From Pseudooceanicola onchidii (lineage in GTDB: Bacteria; Pseudomonadota; Alphaproteobacteria; Rhodobacterales; Rhodobacteraceae): a stretch of DNA of 64,000 nucleotides. Both the position numbers and the translations under genes were made by a program. The stretch is taken from positions 434,001 through 498,000 of the forward strand of contig NZ_SPUW01000003.1 in NCBI RefSeq assembly GCF_004959925.1, in the 5' to 3' direction. The notes below the pieces were generated by a model, which was not told the DNA's origin, made no database searches, and saw only the letters and a program-made list of their open reading frames with translations. Of this stretch, positions 47,262 to 55,767 are shown one piece after another; position 1 is the first letter of the stretch; every line of letters starts with the position of its first letter.

Positions 47262-47912
47262 ATGTGCCGTCATAAATCCACCCTTTCCGCGCTTGGTCTT
47301 GCGCTGATCATGGGCCTGCCCGCCGGGGCACGGGCCGACAACCCGGTGCGCAACGCCGAACTGTCGGCGCGTCTGTTCGAGGCGGCGGTGGATCAGCAGG
47401 ATCCGATGCTGGCCATCGCGGCGGCGCGGCTGCGCAAGTCCGTGCTGGCGCGGCGGGTGGATATCGAACCCCAGAAGGACGGCGCCGCGCCCGAGGATGC
47501 GGGCTATGACCGGCTGATGTCCTGGCAGGACATGATCGCCTTTGCCCTGCAGGTTGCGCCGAACGACCCGGTGATCGAAAAGCTGGCCCAGGACGTCAAG
47601 TTCGCCGGCACCAAGGGGGTGACGTCTGGTCAGGTCTATTCGATCACGACCATCCGGGGCGGTGGCACGGACACCTATCCGCCGATGACCTATACGGGCG
47701 GCCAATATGCGGATGTCTACGTCGAAGGTGCCCAGAGCTCGGCCGATCTGAACGTCTTCGTCAAGGACGCCAAGGGGCGGCTGGTCTGTTCGGACACCGA
47801 CATTTCGGCCATTGCCTATTGCGGCTGGCGGCCCTCGGCCTCGGAAGGGTTCACGGTGGTCGTGACCAACAAAAGCGGTGCGGCGACTTCCTATTCGCTG
47901 ATCACGAACTAG
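47262..47912 (+). CDS. Secreted hypothetical protein with C-terminal pre-peptidase-like domain
   Basis: The 216-residue product has a signal peptide (cleavage near ARAD, residue 26), a helical middle part and a beta-rich C-terminal part (GQYADVYVEGAQSSADLNVF, TVVVTNKSGAATSYSLITN) like bacterial pre-peptidase C-terminal domains. Two cysteines in the C-terminal part may pair. The ATG follows CGGAGG. It diverges from the protease operon and may be its substrate or be co-controlled, which is inference. Confidence 0.72.
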   Translation: MCRHKSTLSALGLALIMGLPAGARADNPVRNAELSARLFEAAVDQQDPMLAIAAARLRKSVLARRVDIEPQKDGAAPEDAGYDRLMSWQDMIAFALQVAPNDPVIEKLAQDVKFAGTKGVTSGQVYSITTIRGGGTDTYPPMTYTGGQYADVYVEGAQSSADLNVFVKDAKGRLVCSDTDISAIAYCGWRPSASEGFTVVVTNKSGAATSYSLITN

Positions 47913-47945
47913 ACGGCGGGTCAGGGTGCCCCTGCGTCACCTTTT

Positions 47946-47997
47946 GCCAAATTCCGCAGTTCCGGGGTCCCTCCAATTCTGCCAAGCGGAATTTGGC
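47946..47997. promoter_or_regulatory. Inverted repeat and AATTCYGC dyad upstream of the TRAP operon
   Basis: GCCAAATTCCGC (47946-47957) and GCGGAATTTGGC (47986-47997) form a perfect 12-base inverted repeat 28 bases apart. The second arm is also half of a tighter dyad, AATTCTGC-CAA-GCGGAATT (47975-47993). The same dyad recurs at 53926-53944 and, diverged, at 61689-61707. It lies about 195 bases before the TRAP binding-protein gene. Confidence 0.55.
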
Positions 47998-48188
47998 CGA
48001 GGCGCAAGTCCTCTCATTCATTGAACAATTTGGCGTCATGACCGCTTTGAGCGTGTTGACGCCCCCGGGGAACCGTGGTCTGCTTGGGCCAGGGCAAGTG
48101 GTGGACAGGAGCACGCTTGCGACCAACGGGAGGAACCGGGGGCCGTTTGGCCCTTCCTCTCGCACGTTCAATGTTCTGGGAGGACAAC

Positions 48189-49229
48189 ATGACGAAATCG
48201 AACAATGTGAACCGCCGCGCGCTGCTGCGTGGGGCAGGGGTCGCGGCGCTGGCCGCACCGGCGCTGGTCGGCAAGGGTATCGCGCAGGGCAAGGTGACCT
48301 GGCGGGTGCAGTCGCACTGGCCCAAGGCCTCCGGGTCGTTCGACGACAGCCTCGGCGTTCTGGCGACCGAGCTTGAGGCGCGCACCGAAGGCGCGTTCAA
48401 GCTTGAACTGTTCGGCGCCGGCGAATTCGCCAAGGGCCCCGACATCTACAACCTGATCCGCAAGGGCGTTGTCCCCATGGGGACCATCTCTCCGTCCTAC
48501 ATCCTCGACAAGGCGCAGGCGGCGAGCTTCCTGATGGGCATTCCCGGCACCTTCCGCGAGAACTGGGAACCGCAGCACGCGGCCAAGAACCTTGGCATCG
48601 AGGACATGGTCAACGAAGAGCTGATCCCCGACGGCGTGCGGATGATGTCCGAAAAGGCCTACCCGACCGAGCTTGTGACCTCGAAAAAGATCGAGACCGC
48701 AGAAGACTTCGCGGGCATCAAGCTGCGGTCCTCGGGCACGCTGCTGGACTACCTGGCCGCGGCCGGTGCCGCGCCGCAGTACATCCCCGGCTCGGAACTC
48801 TACCAGTCGCTGTCCTCGGGCGTCGTCGACGGCGCACACTGGGGCGCGGCCATCGGGGCCAAGTCGATGTCCCTGTGGGAAGTTTGCAAATACCACTACA
48901 AGCCCGCGCTCGGCTTCACCATCGACGCCTTCATCGTCAACGAAGACCAGCTTCAGGGTCTCGATGACGATCTGAAGACCGCGATCCTCGACCTGATGGA
49001 AATCCGTTTCTTCCGCCGCTCTGCGGAATACATGCACAAGGAAGCCATCGCGCTGACCGCGGGCGTGAACGAGAACGGCGTCGAAGTGATGCAGTTCCCG
49101 CAGGAAGTCCTGGACATGTTCGCATCCGCCTCGACCAACATCCTGGAAGAGGAAAAGGCGAAGGGCGAGATCGCCGCGCGGGCCCATGCGGCCTATACCG
49201 GCCTGATGTCCGACCTGGGCTACGTCTGA
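48189..49229 (+). CDS. TRAP transporter substrate-binding protein (DctP family)
   Basis: The 346-residue periplasmic protein has a twin-arginine signal (NRRALLRGAG) and the DctP fold of the 7-type family (LFGAGEFAKGPDIYNLIRKGVVPMG, KLRSSGTLLDYLAAAGAAPQYIPGSELYQSL). This branch often binds monocarboxylic 2-oxoacids or similar compounds, but the ligand here is not known. The ATG has GGGAGGA before it. The two membrane subunits follow after a hairpin. Confidence 0.93.
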   Translation: MTKSNNVNRRALLRGAGVAALAAPALVGKGIAQGKVTWRVQSHWPKASGSFDDSLGVLATELEARTEGAFKLELFGAGEFAKGPDIYNLIRKGVVPMGTISPSYILDKAQAASFLMGIPGTFRENWEPQHAAKNLGIEDMVNEELIPDGVRMMSEKAYPTELVTSKKIETAEDFAGIKLRSSGTLLDYLAAAGAAPQYIPGSELYQSLSSGVVDGAHWGAAIGAKSMSLWEVCKYHYKPALGFTIDAFIVNEDQLQGLDDDLKTAILDLMEIRFFRRSAEYMHKEAIALTAGVNENGVEVMQFPQEVLDMFASASTNILEEEKAKGEIAARAHAAYTGLMSDLGYV

Positions 49230-49240
49230 TCCAACATCGG

Positions 49241-49263
49241 CGCGACCCGGGGCACGGGTCGCG
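49241..49263. other. Hairpin between TRAP binding-protein and membrane-subunit genes
   Basis: A perfect 9-bp stem CGCGACCCG/CGGGTCGCG with a 5-base loop follows the binding-protein stop by 11 bases. No T-run is present. It probably stabilises the binding-protein mRNA. Confidence 0.6.
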
Positions 49264-49360
49264 TCACACTCACAATCAACTGTCAGGCCACGGTCATCAC
49301 CCCGACGCGACGGGTTTCGCGACGGCACCGTGACGGGTCTGTTTTTCGGGGGCGTCCGGC

Positions 49361-49921
49361 ATGTTTGAGGTCGCGCGCGCGATCACGCGCTTAAATCGCT
49401 GGATCGGAAGGTGGGTTTCGCTCGCCGTTCTGATCCTGTTCGTCTTTCTGCTGGCCGATGTGGTCATGCGCTACCTTGTCGGGGCCCCGGCGATCTGGAC
49501 GTCCGAACTGGCGGTCCTGATCTTCGGCGTCTACGCGATCATGGGCGGTGGCTATCTTCTGGCCGAACGCGGGCATGTGAACGTCGACATCTTCTATGGC
49601 GGGTTCAGCCAGAAGCGTAAGGCGCTGATCGACCTGGTGACCTGGCCGATGTTCGTCTTCTTCGTCGGCATCCTGTTCTGGGAAGGCTTCAAGCTGGCGA
49701 TGGAATCCATCCAGGACATGGAACGGTCGAATTCGCTGTGGAAACCGTACCTCTGGCCGACCAAATCCTTCATCCCGGTGGCGGCGGGGCTGCTGCTGTT
49801 GCAGGGCTGCGTGCGGCTTTGGGGGGATATCCGCATCCTGATGGGACTGCCGGTGCCCGAAGACATCTTTGGCGTGCAGGCGCCTGACGAAACACCTCAT
49901 GGCGAGGAGGCCGAAGTATGA
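49361..49921 (+). CDS. TRAP transporter small membrane subunit (DctQ family)
   Basis: The 186-residue protein has four membrane segments and the DctQ pattern (DVVMRYLVGAPAIWTSELAVLIFGVYAIMGGGY). It is the small membrane subunit that works with DctM. Its stop overlaps the ATG of the next gene (ATGA), so translation is coupled. Confidence 0.92.
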   Translation: MFEVARAITRLNRWIGRWVSLAVLILFVFLLADVVMRYLVGAPAIWTSELAVLIFGVYAIMGGGYLLAERGHVNVDIFYGGFSQKRKALIDLVTWPMFVFFVGILFWEGFKLAMESIQDMERSNSLWKPYLWPTKSFIPVAAGLLLLQGCVRLWGDIRILMGLPVPEDIFGVQAPDETPHGEEAEV

Positions 49922-51234
49922 GCGTTGAACTTCTGACGCTGATCTTTTTCGGCGCGCTTCTTTTCTTCGTGCTGCTGGGCACGCCGCTGGTCTTCGTGCT
50001 GGGCGGCATCTCGGCCGCGTTCCTGTGGTACGAAATGGGGACGATCGGCTTCTACCTGATCGGGTCCAAGATGTGGGATGCCATGGCGAACCCCACGTTG
50101 ATGGCCATCCCGCTCTTTGTCTTCATGGCGATCCTTTTGGAAAAATCAGGGGTCGCCAATGACTTGTATGACATGATGCACGTCTGGTGGGGCGGCCTTC
50201 GTGGCGGTCTGGCCATCGGCACCGTGCTGATCTGCGTGATCTTCGCGGCCATGTCCGGGATTTCCGGCGCGGCGGTCGTCACCATGGGCACCATCGCCCT
50301 GCCCAAGATGCTGGAGCGGGGTTACGATAAAAAACTTGCCTTGGGGGCCATCAACGCCGGCGGGGGCTGGGGCATCCTGATCCCGCCGTCGATCCTGATG
50401 GTGCTCTATTCGCTGCTGACCGAGGTGTCGGTCGGGCGTCTCTTCGCCGCCGGCATCGGGCCGGGGCTGACGCTGTTCATCCTCGTGTCGATCTACATCG
50501 GCGTGCGCTGCTGGCTGCAGCCGGAAATGGGCCCGGCGCTGCCGAAGGAAGAACGCGCGGGCTGGGGGCCGAAGCTGCGGTCGCTCAAGGCGGTGATCCT
50601 GCCGATCCTGATCGTGGTCATCGTTCTGGGCGCGATCTTCGGCGGCTTTGCCACCCCGACCGAAGCGGCCGCCGTGGGCGTCTTCGGCGCGCTTTTCGCG
50701 ACGGCCGTGAACCGGCAGCTGAGCTGGAAGGTCATCCACGAGGCCGCCATTGCGACGCTCAAGCTGACGGCGCTGGTGATGTGGATCCTGTTTGCGGCAC
50801 ATGCGTTCTCGACCGCCTACACGGCGCTTGGGGCACAGTCGCTGATTTCGGACCTGATGACCTATATCCCCGGCGGCAAATGGGGCGCGCTGGTCTTCAT
50901 GCTGTTCGTGCTGTTCCTGTTCGGGATGGTGCTGGACCCGGTCGGCATCATGCTGATCACGCTGCCGGTCTTCCTGCCGGTGGTCGAGGCCTACGGCTTC
51001 GATCCGATCTGGTTCGGCATCCTTTTCATCATCATGATGGAGGTCGGCTACATGACCCCGCCCTTCGGCTTCAACCTCTTCTATCTCAAGGGGGTGGCGC
51101 CTGCGGGGGTGACCATGGGCGACATCTATGCCTCGGTCATACCTTACGTGATCGTGACGCTGGTGGGGGTGCTTCTGATCATCCTCTTCCCGGGCATCGC
51201 GCTCTATCTACCCGAGGTCTTCTTCGCCAGATGA
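49918..51234 (+). CDS. TRAP transporter large permease subunit (DctM family)
   Basis: The 438-residue protein has about twelve membrane helices and family motifs ALPKMLERGYDKKLALG, AINAGGGWGILIPPSILMV and GFATPTEAAAVGVFGAL. It is the sodium-dependent permease of the TRAP system. It is coupled to the small subunit by a 4-base overlap and completes the three-gene transporter. Confidence 0.94.
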   Translation: MSVELLTLIFFGALLFFVLLGTPLVFVLGGISAAFLWYEMGTIGFYLIGSKMWDAMANPTLMAIPLFVFMAILLEKSGVANDLYDMMHVWWGGLRGGLAIGTVLICVIFAAMSGISGAAVVTMGTIALPKMLERGYDKKLALGAINAGGGWGILIPPSILMVLYSLLTEVSVGRLFAAGIGPGLTLFILVSIYIGVRCWLQPEMGPALPKEERAGWGPKLRSLKAVILPILIVVIVLGAIFGGFATPTEAAAVGVFGALFATAVNRQLSWKVIHEAAIATLKLTALVMWILFAAHAFSTAYTALGAQSLISDLMTYIPGGKWGALVFMLFVLFLFGMVLDPVGIMLITLPVFLPVVEAYGFDPIWFGILFIIMMEVGYMTPPFGFNLFYLKGVAPAGVTMGDIYASVIPYVIVTLVGVLLIILFPGIALYLPEVFFAR

Positions 51235-51444
51235 CCCTGACCGCCGCCCCCGACCCGGGGCGGCGGTTTGCCTTCGGGCCGATGCCGGGCGTCCTGCCTT
51301 GTCGCGCGCCCGGCCTCCTGCCGAAGGTTTCGGCATCTTGCCCCGATGCACAGGCGCAGTGGCGATCTGTGCAGGGCGCGCGGGTTTGACGGCCCCGCCG
51401 ATATGACTAACCTCACGCTGCGCCGCGCGAGCAAGGAGTCCCCC

Positions 51445-53748
51445 ATGAGCCAGCAGACAGCCCCCCGTATCGGACGGGTCGAAGACCATCGCCTCACCAC
51501 CGGGCAGGGACGCTACACCGACGACCTTCAGGTGGACGGCGCGCTCTGGTCCGTCTTCGTGCGCTCGCCCTATGCCGCCGCCACGATCGGCGACATCGAC
51601 TGCGACGACGCGCGGGACATGTCGGGTGTGGTGGCGATCTACACGGCGGCGGATCTGGCGGCGGCTGGCATCGGCCCGGTGCAGGCGGCCATGGCGCTTG
51701 AAGGGCCGGACGGGCGCAAGTGGACTGAAACGCCCCGCCCGCTGCTGGCGGAAGGCGCGGTCCGGTTCATCGGCGAACCGATCGCCATGGTGGTGGCCGA
51801 GACGCGCGAACAGGCGATGGATGCGGCCGAGGCGGTGATGCCCGACCTCGATGAACAGGCGGCGGTGGTCAGCATCGCCGACGCCCGGGCCGAGGGCGCG
51901 CGGGCGGTGCATGACGACCGGCCCGGCAATGTCGCGGCGGAATGGGAACGCGGCGACTGGGCCGAGGCCGAGGCTGCGCTCGCCGCCTCCGCGCATCGCA
52001 TCCGCCTGTCCGCCCCGATCACCCGCGTCGCCGCCGCCACGATGGAGCCGCGCGTGGCGCTGGCCCGTCCCGAACCCGGTGGACGGCACGGGCTATATGC
52101 CAGCCACCAGAACCCGCCCGCGATGCGCGGCGCCCTGGCCGAGGCCTTTGCGATGGAACCTGCACAGATCCGTGTCGTCGGCGGCGACGTGGGCGGGGCC
52201 TTCGGGATGAAATCTGGCCCCCTGCGGGAAGAGATGCTGGTCTTCTGGGCCGCGATGCAACTGGATCGTCCGGTGCGCTGGCGCGCCGACCGGGGCGAGG
52301 CGCTGCTGTCGGACGAAGGGGGCCGCGCGATGGAGTTCGAGGCCGAACTGGGGCTGGACGCCGAGGGGCGCTTTACCGCGCTGACGGTGCTGCAACGGTT
52401 GGACGCGGGCGCCTATGCTTCGGGGCGGACCCTGCCGCCGGTGCTGAATTTCGGCGGTGTGGCGGGCGTTTACACCACCCCGGTGATCGCCGGCCGGCTT
52501 GAGGCCTATCTGACCAACACCGTGCCCGTCGCGCCCTATCGGGGGGCCGGGCGACCCGAGGCGACCTTCATCATCGAAGGGCTGATCGACAAGGCCGCGC
52601 GTGATCTTGGGATCGACCGGATCGACCTGCGTCGGCGCAACCTGATCGGCGAAGACCAGATGCCCTGGCCCGCCAACTGGTACTTCGGCTACGACAGCGG
52701 CGCGTTTGAAAAGGTCATGGACGCCGGGATCGCCCGCGCCCATCTGGACGGGTACGCGGCGCGCAAGGCCGACAGCGCCGCCCGTGGGCGGGTGCGGGGG
52801 CTTGGCCTCGCGCTGTGTATCGAGACGGCGGGCGGCATGTGGGGACGGCGCGGCGCCGACTGGACCAATGTGGAACTGCACGGCGACGGCTCGATCTCGA
52901 TCGCGGCGGGGGCGTTTTCCGCAGGCCAAGGGGTCGAGACCGCGTTGATCGACCTGGCCGCCGAAGGGTTCGAAATCGCGCCGGACCAAATCAGCTATGC
53001 CCAGGGCGACACGGATGTGATCGCCAAGGGCGGCGGCATGGGCGGTTCGGGCGCGATGATCAAATGCGGCTCGGCGCTGAAGGGCGCGGTCGATACGATC
53101 CTGGCGGATGCCAGGGGGCTGGCCGGCGAAGAGCTTGAGGCCGACGTGGCCGACATCGAATACGAGGGCGGCGTGTTCCGCATTGCCGGGACCGACCGCG
53201 AGATCACGCTGCAACAGGTGGCCAAGGTTGCGGGCGAAAAGGGCATCCCCCTGGCCGCGAACGGCGAATTCTCGCCCGAGGCGCCGACCTTCCCCAATGG
53301 CTGCCACGTCTGCGAGGTCGAACTGGACCCGGAGACCGGCCGGTTCGAGATCCTTGGCTACGCGGCCGTCGAAGACATCGGCCGCGTGCTGCAACCCCAG
53401 ATCGCCGAAGGCCAGATCCAGGGTGGCGTGGCGCAGGCGCTTGGGCAGATCTTCATGGAGGAGATCGCTTATGGTGCCGATGACGGCCAGCTGCTGACCG
53501 GGTCCTTCATGGATTACGCGATGCCGCGTGCCAGCGACCTGCCCAATTACGACTGCGGCTTCTACCAGGTGCCGACGGGCATGAACCCGCTTGGGGTCAA
53601 GGGCGTGGGCGAGGCCGGGTCGGTCGGCGGCCTGGCGGCGGGGATGAGCGCGGTGCTGGATGCGCTGGCGCAGGTCGGTGTCACCGACTTCCACATGCCC
53701 GCCACGCCCGGCCGGGTCTGGGCCGCGATCGACGCTGCAAGGGCCTGA
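51445..53748 (+). CDS. Xanthine dehydrogenase-family molybdopterin-binding subunit
   Basis: The 767-residue protein is the large Mo subunit of the xanthine/aldehyde/CO dehydrogenase superfamily. It has RIGRVEDHRLTTGQGRYTDD at the start, the Moco-binding GGDVGGAFGMK and VAPYRGAGRPEATF segments, and the catalytic Glu723 in KGVGEAGSVGG. AAGGAG precedes the ATG. The usual FAD and 2Fe-2S partner subunits are not encoded beside it. It follows a TRAP transporter, so it may hydroxylate the imported compound. Substrate and partners are unknown. Confidence 0.9.
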   Translation: MSQQTAPRIGRVEDHRLTTGQGRYTDDLQVDGALWSVFVRSPYAAATIGDIDCDDARDMSGVVAIYTAADLAAAGIGPVQAAMALEGPDGRKWTETPRPLLAEGAVRFIGEPIAMVVAETREQAMDAAEAVMPDLDEQAAVVSIADARAEGARAVHDDRPGNVAAEWERGDWAEAEAALAASAHRIRLSAPITRVAAATMEPRVALARPEPGGRHGLYASHQNPPAMRGALAEAFAMEPAQIRVVGGDVGGAFGMKSGPLREEMLVFWAAMQLDRPVRWRADRGEALLSDEGGRAMEFEAELGLDAEGRFTALTVLQRLDAGAYASGRTLPPVLNFGGVAGVYTTPVIAGRLEAYLTNTVPVAPYRGAGRPEATFIIEGLIDKAARDLGIDRIDLRRRNLIGEDQMPWPANWYFGYDSGAFEKVMDAGIARAHLDGYAARKADSAARGRVRGLGLALCIETAGGMWGRRGADWTNVELHGDGSISIAAGAFSAGQGVETALIDLAAEGFEIAPDQISYAQGDTDVIAKGGGMGGSGAMIKCGSALKGAVDTILADARGLAGEELEADVADIEYEGGVFRIAGTDREITLQQVAKVAGEKGIPLAANGEFSPEAPTFPNGCHVCEVELDPETGRFEILGYAAVEDIGRVLQPQIAEGQIQGGVAQALGQIFMEEIAYGADDGQLLTGSFMDYAMPRASDLPNYDCGFYQVPTGMNPLGVKGVGEAGSVGGLAAGMSAVLDALAQVGVTDFHMPATPGRVWAAIDAARA

Positions 53749-53763
53749 GCGGTGCTGGCGTTG

Positions 53764-53806
53764 ACCGACCGTTCCGCTACGTGATTTCCGTAGCGGAACG
53801 ATCGGT
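53764..53806. promoter_or_regulatory. 18-bp inverted repeat, possible TetR-type operator or hairpin
   Basis: Arms 53764-53781 and 53789-53806 match at 17 of 18 positions around a 7-base spacer. The outer parts read ACCGACCGTTC and GAACGATCGGT, like the TetR-family sites of acyl-CoA and phenylacetate regulators. There is no T-run. It lies 16 bases after the molybdenum enzyme and about 280 bases before the acyl-CoA ligase gene. Confidence 0.45.
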
Positions 53807-53925
53807 TCGTCCGGTCGTCACACCCCGTCAAATAACCCCCTTCGCCAGTTTTGCTAACCTCCCGGTCAATGGCCATTGACGGCCCGCGCGGGCTTGGACT
53901 AGCCTGCGATAAGAGCGTGAAACTC

Positions 53926-53944
53926 AATTCTGCAAGGCGGAATT
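53926..53944. promoter_or_regulatory. AATTCTGC-N3-GCGGAATT dyad upstream of acyl-CoA ligase
   Basis: AATTCTGC (53926-53933) and GCGGAATT (53937-53944) are identical to the arms of the site at 47975-47993; only the 3-base centre differs (AAG here, CAA there). It lies 144 bases before the ligase start. Confidence 0.55.
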
Positions 53945-54087
53945 TCGCGCAGGGAGGACATCGCAAGCGTCACGGGGTCTCCGTCTTGATGGACGGCGGG
54001 GCCGGGGTCATTGGGACTGGCGATCTGCCGGTCCCGATGACGTCTGCCGTTAAGCCCGGGCGGTGCGTGCGTCGAAGGGAGGACGAC

Positions 54088-55758
54088 ATGATGAGGCCGG
54101 AACGCCCGTGGTTCAATTGGTACGCAGAGGGGGTCGATCCGCGCTTTACCCCGGTGCCGCAGACGGTGAACGACCGGATGGCGCACAGTTTCGCGACCTG
54201 GCCCGACACGGTCATGATCGAATACTACGGCCAGGAATTCACCTTCGCGCAGATGCACGGGCTGGTCAGCCAGGTCGCGCGGGCGCTGAAGGCCGCCGGC
54301 ATCGAAAAGGGTGACCGGATCGCGCTGCACCTGCCGAACTGTCCCTGGCATCCGATCTTCTTTTTCGGCGCGCTCTGGGCCGGGGCCGCGGTGACGCACC
54401 TGTCGCCGCTGGATGCGGAACAGGAACTGGCGCACAAGCTGACCGACAGCGGTGCGAAGCTGGTGATATCCCTGACCACGCCGGAATTCTCGGGCCGGTT
54501 CCCGCGGCTTCTGGCCAATGGCACCTGTCCCACGCTCTACCTCTGCCCGGACCCAGTGTCGGCGCAGGGGCGCGATTGCCCGGTGATCGAAGGCGCCCAT
54601 GCGGTCGAGGATCTGCTGGGCGGCCATAGCGCCGCGCCGATGGATGCAGCCCCGACCACGCCGGAAGACCTTGCACTTTTGCAATATACTGGCGGCACAA
54701 CCGGGGTTCCCAAGGCCGCGCAGTTGACACATTCGAACCTTGCGACTGCATCGCAGATGTATTCGGAAATGGGCAAGGGCGAGGCCTCGCAGCAGCCCGG
54801 CAAGCCCGCGCTTGGCTATTCGCCGCTGTTCCACATCATGGGGCTCAGCTCGGGCATGATCAAACGCGCCTCCGAAGGGGGGACGCTGTGCCTGCGGTTG
54901 CGGTTCGACGCCGCCAGCGCCATCGACGAGATCGAAAAGAAGGGCATCGTATCGCTTGGCGGGGTGCCGACCACCTGGATCGCGATCCTCGCCCTGCCGG
55001 ACATCGACAAGCGCGATCTGTCGTCGCTGGATTACGTCGCCTCGGGCGGCGCACCGCTGCCGATGGAGGTCTACACCCGGGTCAAGCAACTGACCGGGCT
55101 CAAGCTGCGCGGCGGCTGGGGCATGACCGAAACCTCGCCCGCCGGAACGACCGTTCCGCGCGGTATGCCCGACAACAAGCTGGGGACCATCGGCATCCCG
55201 GTGCCGGGCGTCGACATGAAGATCGTCGACGTGGACGATTGTGAAAAGGACCTGGCGCCGGGCCAGTCGGGCGAGATGGTCATCAAGGGGCCGAACGTCA
55301 CGGCGGGCTACTGGAACCGGTCCGATGAGGAAAACGCGGCGTGCTACACCCGTGACGGATACTTCCTGACCGGCGACATCGGCTACATGGACGAAGACGG
55401 CTGGTTCTACATCGTGGACCGCAAGAAGGACATGATCCTATCGGGCGGCTTCAACGTCTATCCGCTGACGATCGAGAACGCGATCCACCAGCATCCCGAC
55501 GTGCTGGAAGCGATGGTGATCGGCGTGCCGGATGCCTATCGCGGCGAAAGCGCCAAGGCCTTCGTCATGCTGAACCCAGGCGCCGGGGCCTTCACGCTTG
55601 AGGACCTGCAGGCTTTCCTTGAGGACAAGCTGGGGCGACACGAGATCCCCCGACATCTTGAGTTCCGCAGCGAACTGCCGCGTACGGCGGTCGGCAAGGC
55701 ATCCCGCAAGATGCTGAAGGAACAGGAACTGGCCCGCGCGGCCGAAGAGACGGCCTGA
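54088..55758 (+). CDS. AMP-dependent acyl-CoA synthetase/ligase
   Basis: The 556-residue enzyme activates a carboxylic acid with ATP and CoA. Motifs are the P-loop LLQYTGGTTGVPKAAQLTHSN (near 190-210), GGWGMTETSPAG, and YFLTGDIGYMDEDGWFYIVDRKKDMI. It is of the medium/long-chain or aryl type. A strong GGGAGGA lies before two adjacent ATGs (54088, 54091). Two acyl-CoA dehydrogenase genes follow 9 and 7 bases apart, so the acid it activates is degraded by beta-oxidation-like steps. Confidence 0.9.
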   Translation: MMRPERPWFNWYAEGVDPRFTPVPQTVNDRMAHSFATWPDTVMIEYYGQEFTFAQMHGLVSQVARALKAAGIEKGDRIALHLPNCPWHPIFFFGALWAGAAVTHLSPLDAEQELAHKLTDSGAKLVISLTTPEFSGRFPRLLANGTCPTLYLCPDPVSAQGRDCPVIEGAHAVEDLLGGHSAAPMDAAPTTPEDLALLQYTGGTTGVPKAAQLTHSNLATASQMYSEMGKGEASQQPGKPALGYSPLFHIMGLSSGMIKRASEGGTLCLRLRFDAASAIDEIEKKGIVSLGGVPTTWIAILALPDIDKRDLSSLDYVASGGAPLPMEVYTRVKQLTGLKLRGGWGMTETSPAGTTVPRGMPDNKLGTIGIPVPGVDMKIVDVDDCEKDLAPGQSGEMVIKGPNVTAGYWNRSDEENAACYTRDGYFLTGDIGYMDEDGWFYIVDRKKDMILSGGFNVYPLTIENAIHQHPDVLEAMVIGVPDAYRGESAKAFVMLNPGAGAFTLEDLQAFLEDKLGRHEIPRHLEFRSELPRTAVGKASRKMLKEQELARAAEETA

Positions 55759-55767
55759 GGAGCACCC

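Larger units (their letters stand above)
53749..54087. other. Non-coding gap before acyl-CoA ligase operon
   Basis: These 339 bases contain no supported gene. They hold the 18-bp inverted repeat at 53764, a short AT-rich patch at 53820-53880, and the AATTCTGC dyad at 53926. This makes it the likely control region of the ligase and dehydrogenase operon. Confidence 0.6.
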
